Below are positions 63,107-64,000 of a stretch of 64,000 bases of DNA, one piece after another. The stretch is from Nocardioides sp. Root1257 (GTDB lineage Bacteria > Actinomycetota > Actinomycetes > Propionibacteriales > Nocardioidaceae). The DNA lies in NCBI RefSeq assembly GCF_001425175.1, contig NZ_LMDV01000012.1, forward strand, positions 1 to 64,000. The letters run 5' to 3'. The notes under the pieces are model-generated. The model saw only the letters and a program-made list of their open reading frames with translations. It did no database searches and was not told the origin of the DNA. Numbering within the stretch: the stretch's first letter is position 1; each line of letters opens with the position of its first letter. The position numbers and the translations under genes were made by a program.

Positions 63107-63697
63107 TCAGCGCTTGATGAGGCCGTTGAGCATCGTGTCTGCGAGCTGGGCGCTCAGCACCTCGACCGGGGTCGGCCCGTCTGCTGAGATCCATTCCGAG
63201 GTCCAGTTGAGGGAACCGAGGGTGCTCAGGACGGCGATGCGCACGTCGGTCGCGGAGTCGAAGCTGCCGTCGGCCACTCCTGCGTCGATCACGTCCCGAA
63301 ACAGGTCCTCGTAGCGGCTTCGCCTGGCGCGGACCCGCCGACGGTTCTCCTCCCCCAGGTATCGCCACTGGTGGAACACGATCTGCGTCTTGAGCGGATC
63401 GCGGCTCACGACCTCCACGTGCGCGCGCATCATTGCGCGCAGTCGCTCGACCGCCGGTCCCGGCTGCTCCGCCGCGGCCGAGACCGCGTCCAGGAACTCG
63501 CCGATCCCCTGCTCGATGATCTCGAGCAGCAGGGACTCCTTGCCGTCGATGTGCGCGTACAGGCTTCCCGCGAGGATGCCCACCTCGGCGGCGATGTCCC
63601 GCATCGACGTCGCGGGGAAGCTCTCGCGGCCGAAGAGAACCGTCGCCGCACGGACGATCGACTCCCGCGGCGTTCCTTGCGCCGTAGCCTTTGTCAC
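63107..63697 (-). CDS. TetR-family regulator of region 4
   Basis: A 196-aa TetR repressor. Start GTG 63697 was chosen for AGGTAGG upstream; the open frame extends to 63826. The HTH lies at residues 30-50 (TSMRDIAAEVGILAGSLYAHI), and the C-terminal ligand region resembles KstR2/TetR_C types (HQWRYLGEENRRRVRARRSRYE). It is convergent with the ferredoxin reductase and is the probable binder of the second 17-base motif in this region. Confidence 0.85.
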   Translation of the reverse strand: MTKATAQGTPRESIVRAATVLFGRESFPATSMRDIAAEVGILAGSLYAHIDGKESLLLEIIEQGIGEFLDAVSAAAEQPGPAVERLRAMMRAHVEVVSRDPLKTQIVFHQWRYLGEENRRRVRARRSRYEDLFRDVIDAGVADGSFDSATDVRIAVLSTLGSLNWTSEWISADGPTPVEVLSAQLADTMLNGLIKR

Positions 63698-63770
63698 GGT
63701 CCTACCTTCTGACGTCACCTGTTTCCCGGGTCCGGGACTTCGCGAAGCGTCTGCAGTGAAACGCTCGAAG

Positions 63771-63787
63771 AAACGAACATACGTTAG
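63771..63787. promoter_or_regulatory. second-motif site d
   Basis: AAACGAACATACGTTAG, about 75 bases upstream of the TetR start and overlapping the stop of the VOC gene. Its position suits autoregulation of TetR. Confidence 0.4.
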
Positions 63788-64000
63788 CGGATCGCCGCTC
63801 TCAGGCACGCCACGCGGTCCCGCCACTCGACCCGACCGGCGAGCACATCCTCCACCCCGAAGGCATCGGACTCGATGTCGAAGCGCAGGCTGGTCGCGCA
63901 GAACTGGACCAGTGCACCGAACGACTGACGTGGGGACAGGAAGGTTTCTGCCCAGTTCGCCGACGAGGCATCGGTGCCCACGGCGTCGTATCCAAGAACC
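63784..64000 (-). CDS. VOC-family protein, C-terminal part (partial)
   Basis: The last 71 codons of a gene running off the right edge. The stretch GTDASSANWAETFLSPRQS, followed by FGALVQF, matches the metal-binding end of glyoxalase/VOC proteins such as methylmalonyl-CoA epimerase. The start is outside. Stop TAA at 63784-63786. It reads in the same direction as the TetR gene. Confidence 0.7.
   Translation of the reverse strand, partial: VLGYDAVGTDASSANWAETFLSPRQSFGALVQFCATSLRFDIESDAFGVEDVLAGRVEWRDRVACLRAAIR

Overview
The window is very GC-rich chromosomal DNA with frequent GTG starts, chains of 4-base ATGA/GTGA gene overlaps, purine-rich ribosome binding sites, and acyl-CoA, Ltp2/DUF35 and FprB-type families. 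This points to a high-GC actinobacterium, possibly near Nocardioidaceae (inference). I see no rRNA, tRNA or CRISPR.

Region 1 (about 1-11.5 kb) is accessory. It holds a possible insertion-sequence tail at the left edge, a large secreted RCC1-repeat protein (735-4190), a complete IS110-type transposase (4456-5664), a 1169-aa STAND-type NTPase with an N-terminal Mrr/PD-(D/E)xK-like domain that may be a defence protein (5987-9496), and two divergent small unknown genes.

Region 2 (about 11.8-44.1 kb) is a catabolic supercluster: SDRs, a phosphate acyltransferase, a crotonase, a split AtuA pair, a DUF35/Ltp2-like pair, a cyclase, fused and unfused CoA transferases, two acyl-CoA dehydrogenases, acyl-CoA ligases, a Baeyer-Villiger monooxygenase, an APH-type kinase next to an ACAD11-like dehydrogenase, an aldehyde dehydrogenase, a thioesterase and a complete TRAP transporter (DctP/Q/M). 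Its promoters carry 13 copies of one 18-base palindrome, GTCAACA-N4-TGTTGAC with variants. The sites lie only between 16.3 and 41.9 kb and surround a TetR gene (32925-33608), so this looks like one locally controlled regulon.

Region 3 (44.3-51.5 kb) is a minus-strand operon, mostly translationally coupled: CoA transferase, isobutyryl-CoA dehydrogenase-like, 3-hydroxyisobutyryl-CoA hydrolase, 3-hydroxyisobutyrate dehydrogenase, enoyl-CoA hydratase, aldehyde dehydrogenase and an adenylate kinase. This is the valine/isobutyryl-CoA route plus an enzyme that can recycle AMP from acyl-CoA ligases. A divergent LysR gene follows.

Region 4 (52.6-64 kb) is a cyclic-ketone type module: Baeyer-Villiger monooxygenase, SDR and SMP-30-type lactonase; a ferredoxin, a fused ferredoxin/ferredoxin reductase and a SnoaL-like protein; CoA transferase, acyl-CoA ligase and ferredoxin reductase; a TetR gene; and the end of a VOC-family gene. 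Four intergenic spots share a second 17-base motif. No P450 or Rieske oxygenase lies in the window, although three electron-transfer genes do.

Working picture (inference): an alicyclic, methyl- or isopropyl-bearing compound, such as a menthane-type terpenoid, is oxidised to a ketone, opened by a Baeyer-Villiger enzyme and a lactonase, activated to CoA esters, and degraded by beta-oxidation with a retro-aldol step for beta-methyl branches, a kinase-dependent step for 4-hydroxyacyl-CoA, and an isobutyryl-CoA outlet.
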